In this document: piece by piece, positions 61,150 to 64,000 of the stretch
Layout: every line of letters starts with the position of its first letter
Numbering within the stretch: the stretch's first letter is position 1
Source: Typhlomys cinereus
Lineage: Eukaryota; Chordata; Mammalia; Rodentia; Platacanthomyidae
Direction of reading: 5' to 3'
NCBI GenBank assembly: GCA_023101885.1
Contig: JALPQD010000408.1
Location: 186,001 to 250,000 of the forward strand
Length of the DNA stretch: 64,000 bases
Program-made: the position numbers and the translations under genes
Notes under the pieces: model-generated
What the model was told of the DNA's origin: nothing
Databases searched by the model: none
Seen by the model: the letters and a program-made list of their open reading frames with translations, nothing else

Positions 61150-61355
61150 TCTTTTTAAAAAACATGTTTACCTATTTATCCACTTGCAAGAGAGGTGTGA
61201 GTGGGAAGGGAGAGGGAATATGCAAGTGGAAGTCAAAGACAACCTTCAGAAGTCAATTCTTTCCTTCTACCATGTGGCTTCCAGTGATCCAATTCGGGTC
61301 TCCATATTTGTAGGCAAGCACCTTTACCCACCAAGCTATCTCACCAGAAGCCCAG
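61150..61355 (-). repeat. B2/B3-like SINE
   Basis: Antisense: gtcaaagacaaccttcagaa, ccatgtggcttccagtgatc, and head complement acccaccaagctatctcacc. Confidence 0.65.
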
Positions 61356-63050
61356 AGCAGTACTTTCTACATAAACATTTGGATGGAGTAAAAGAATGAG
61401 TGATTGATGTCTGATATTGAGTGCAATGATGTATGTATAAGCAGCTATCAGGTAAGAGTATTTGATTATTTGGAATGTTCTGAGTTTTCAGCAAGGGTAA
61501 GCATGGTTCTTAAAGTCCTGGTGATAGAATGAGAAATGAATGGCAGCTGTGGATCATGTAGACTTTAGTACCAGTAATAGGTATTAACAAACACCAGATT
61601 GTCATATCATCCTTGCTTGTAAGAGCTGGGTTTGAGTAACTGGAGACAGCAGAAGTATTGGGAGTCTGTTGGCTTCTTGAAGGTGCTTCATGGGACAGTC
61701 AGTCTCAGAGAACAGTCACAGGGTCTGTGCTGTGACGGCTGGTGCTCCGGAAGCCTGTGGATCACAAACTACAGACACAAGAGTGAGCACTGGAGCAGCT
61801 CTCGGGGAGTTATTGCATTTGTATGAAGAGAAAAGGCCAATTTGAAGATTTTTTTTTTAACCTGACAGAAAGATTTGTAGGAGTCTCTCGAAGTAGCCAT
61901 CTGTATTTGGGGCCATTTATAATTAACTTCTTAAAAACAAAGTCATTTTTGAAATGTAGTTTCAGAGTTATCCTTTATGTAGAAGTCTGATATTTATTCA
62001 GCTATTCAGAAATGATATTTAAGTGCACACAATGGATATGCATTCTAAGTTAACGTTCCCACACGGGTCAGTCAACCTTACAAAATGAAAAAGGCAGGAT
62101 TAAGTAAAAGCCAAGCTGTTTCCTTCTGTAACTTTCAAAGCTGTCTGGGTAGTCAGAATATCATGTCATTTTTCTTTTCGCTTCCCGTCGTCCTAGCCTA
62201 ATGCGGAATATGGCTGCATTCACGGTGCACTGTATGACATGCTTTGGGCTTCTCATAGTTCATGGAGAAATTGGGAAGGGATCTAAGGTCCCCATGTCGA
62301 CGCCCTGAAATTACTGAGACACAGCTTGGATTGAGTCTACAGTATCCAGTTTTACTTTAACTGATGAGTCAAGTTGCAGGGAAAGTGGGGCACATTCAAA
62401 ACAGTTCCTTAGTGACGCGATCCTGGTTCTCAGCTGCGTCCTGGTTCTACCTTTCATAAGCCACACGTGAGTCTCCCACTCAGGACAGGCCATCTATCCG
62501 TTCCACTTGTTGCTTCCATGATCACTTTTGAAACCTCCCGAGAAATTTCCACTCACACGTGTCTACTGACTTTAGAGGACCTATTTCCTCTTGCCAGTTG
62601 CTCAGCATTGTGTGTGTGTCAAACTCCTACAACGACTTCTGCATTGAGACTTGAGTCAAATGCTTTCACAAATCAGTCTCAGAAGTATCTGCCACCACCC
62701 ATCTGGGAAATGCTACCTATGGTTAAGCAGAGACACAGACCTTGCTACCTCGAAGGAACAGGCTTTCTTCTCACTTTTGTAGCCTGAGTTACTTGATCTA
62801 AGGGATAATCTTAAAAAAGAAAAATCAGTGATTTCTCTGGCCAAAAGTCTTAGGTTTCTGCAACCATTGGTTTAATAAATGTAAATGCTCCCAGAAGAAA
62901 CTAGCAGCCAAATGTGATCTAGATTAGTGATCTGAAATTTGTCTTCTCAAATTCATGATGAGGGCAGTGATCCAGAAATGAAGTTCCGGAACTTCCAGCT
63001 CAATGAAAGAGTTCCTGGCAGGATGTACGTGATGCAGTCATTAGAAAGAA
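61356..63050. other. Putative intron, nothing recognised
   Basis: No exon, SINE or L1 text that I could support. Confidence 0.4.
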
Positions 63051-63053
63051 TCA

Positions 63054-63140
63054 TTAACTGGGCGTGTAGCTCAGTGGATAAGGCACAAGCTTTGTGTATA
63101 TTAGGCCCTGGGTTCAACCCTCAGTGCCAGAAAAAAATGA
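63054..63140 (+). repeat. ID SINE
   Basis: A clean tRNA-like element: actgggcgtgtagctcagtg, A and B boxes (ggttcaaccctcagtgcca), then an A-rich tail. Some divergence, so likely not very recent. Confidence 0.75.
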
Positions 63141-63144
63141 GTAA

Positions 63145-63910
63145 CTGAATGGGCCGTTCTTGGCGCAGGGGCAATAAAGCAGAGTCAAGAAGAAGATCAC
63201 GTTCTTCAGCATTCTTTTAGGCTCTGAATGGCTCTGCAGGACCCATTACTGCGGCTGGTATTGAAAGGCAATAGCCTCCCAGTTATCCCCATGAAACTTG
63301 CAGACTTGCACTCCCATCTTTTCAAACACGTAAGAGATGAAATGGGAACCTTTACTTCAAGCGGACATAAAGGTTATGTAAAAGAGCTAATATTAGATGC
63401 CAAGGCCAGCAATGTCTTTCCTAGAACTGGTCTGATCTCTGATCTCCATGCATGTCTGACATGAAGTACGCCCTCCTCCTGCAGCTCCACTTGCTGCAAA
63501 CGCTATTACTTGTGCACTCTGTTCAATTAGTCAAAGGGTGTTTCTGCAGTCCTGGACTTCAAGGAGCCCTTTACTGGTAGCTCCGCCCTTTCTCATCTCT
63601 GTCCTTGAATAATTGCATGTATAGCTCCCTTCCCATTGTCTTTGAGAACCTGTGCGCAAACAGAGCATTGTGCATTGTTGCACATTCAGCTTCCTTATGT
63701 GTAAAATTAGAAAGTCACAAAAAAGCATTTCTGACACTCCTGTCTCCAGTAGATTGAGTTCCTAGCTATATGTGCAGGTCTGGGGACAGCAACAGCCCAC
63801 ACTGTCACAGCACCACCCAACTGCCGCTCTTCCTCCCATCCACTGCTGAAATTCAACTTCCCTTGCTGTGGCTTTTGAATGACTGAAGTCTTTTAAAATT
63901 TCTTTTTTCA
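63145..63910. other. Putative intron, nothing recognised
   Basis: No supported feature. Confidence 0.4.
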
Positions 63911-63918
63911 ATTAATTA

Positions 63919-63940
63919 ATGTGTGTGCGTGCGTGCGTGC

Positions 63941-63976
<36 letters not shown>
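63919..63976 (+). repeat. (TGCG)n/(TG)n microsatellite
   Basis: A TGCG tetranucleotide run (about 5 units) passes into a pure (TG)n. The following gtgtgcctgtctgtatgtat suggests the start of another antisense SINE cut off at the window end. Confidence 0.9.
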
Positions 63977-64000
63977 CTGTCTGTATGTATCAGAGGGTCC

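Overview
This is a mammalian genomic window, and almost certainly from a rodent. It has no operons, almost all long reading frames are accidental, and real coding sequence occurs only as short exons bounded by GT/AG splice sites. Interspersed repeats are everywhere: B2-superfamily, B4/ID and B1-type SINEs, antisense L1 fragments, older MIR and L2 pieces, and very many (CA)n/(TG)n arrays. The youngest SINE family has a B2-like tRNA head, but its body and long CA tail are unlike mouse or rat B2. This points to a non-murine rodent, perhaps the jerboa/DIP lineage. That species guess is weak.

Layout. (1) From about 1 to 14.7 kb lies the 5' half of a minus-strand gene. Four coding exons (12743-12579, 3564-2869, 2401-2348, 1778-1603) join in perfect phase into 347 codons from an ATG at 12693. 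The product has a proline-rich basic N-terminus and a lysine/arginine-rich segment. Its C-terminal end resembles what I remember of LRRC63, just before the leucine-rich repeats. The remaining exons would lie left of base 1. (2) About 14.45-14.99 kb is a CpG island with at least four GC boxes, probably the promoter of that gene; a candidate non-coding first exon ends at 14480. (3) 15-48 kb is repeat-rich sequence with no recognised gene. It includes a long decayed antisense L1 (27.2-31.4 kb), nested SINEs, and a medium-length dispersed repeat in several copies. (4) Around 48.0-48.3 kb is a candidate leukocyte-type promoter: a PU.1-like site, a TTATAAAG box, an ETS core, and a probable plus-strand non-coding exon ending at a consensus donor (48304). 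By gene order (LRRC63 and LCP1 lie head-to-head in mammals, from memory) this is likely exon 1 of LCP1 (L-plastin). (5) 48.3-64 kb would then be the large first intron of LCP1. It contains simple repeats and old transposon fragments, with no coding exon that I could recognise.

No new multi-gene system is visible. The most useful results are the reconstructed exon chain, the inferred divergent gene pair, and repeat insertions with clear target-site duplications. Gene names rest on recalled motifs and synteny, not on a database search.
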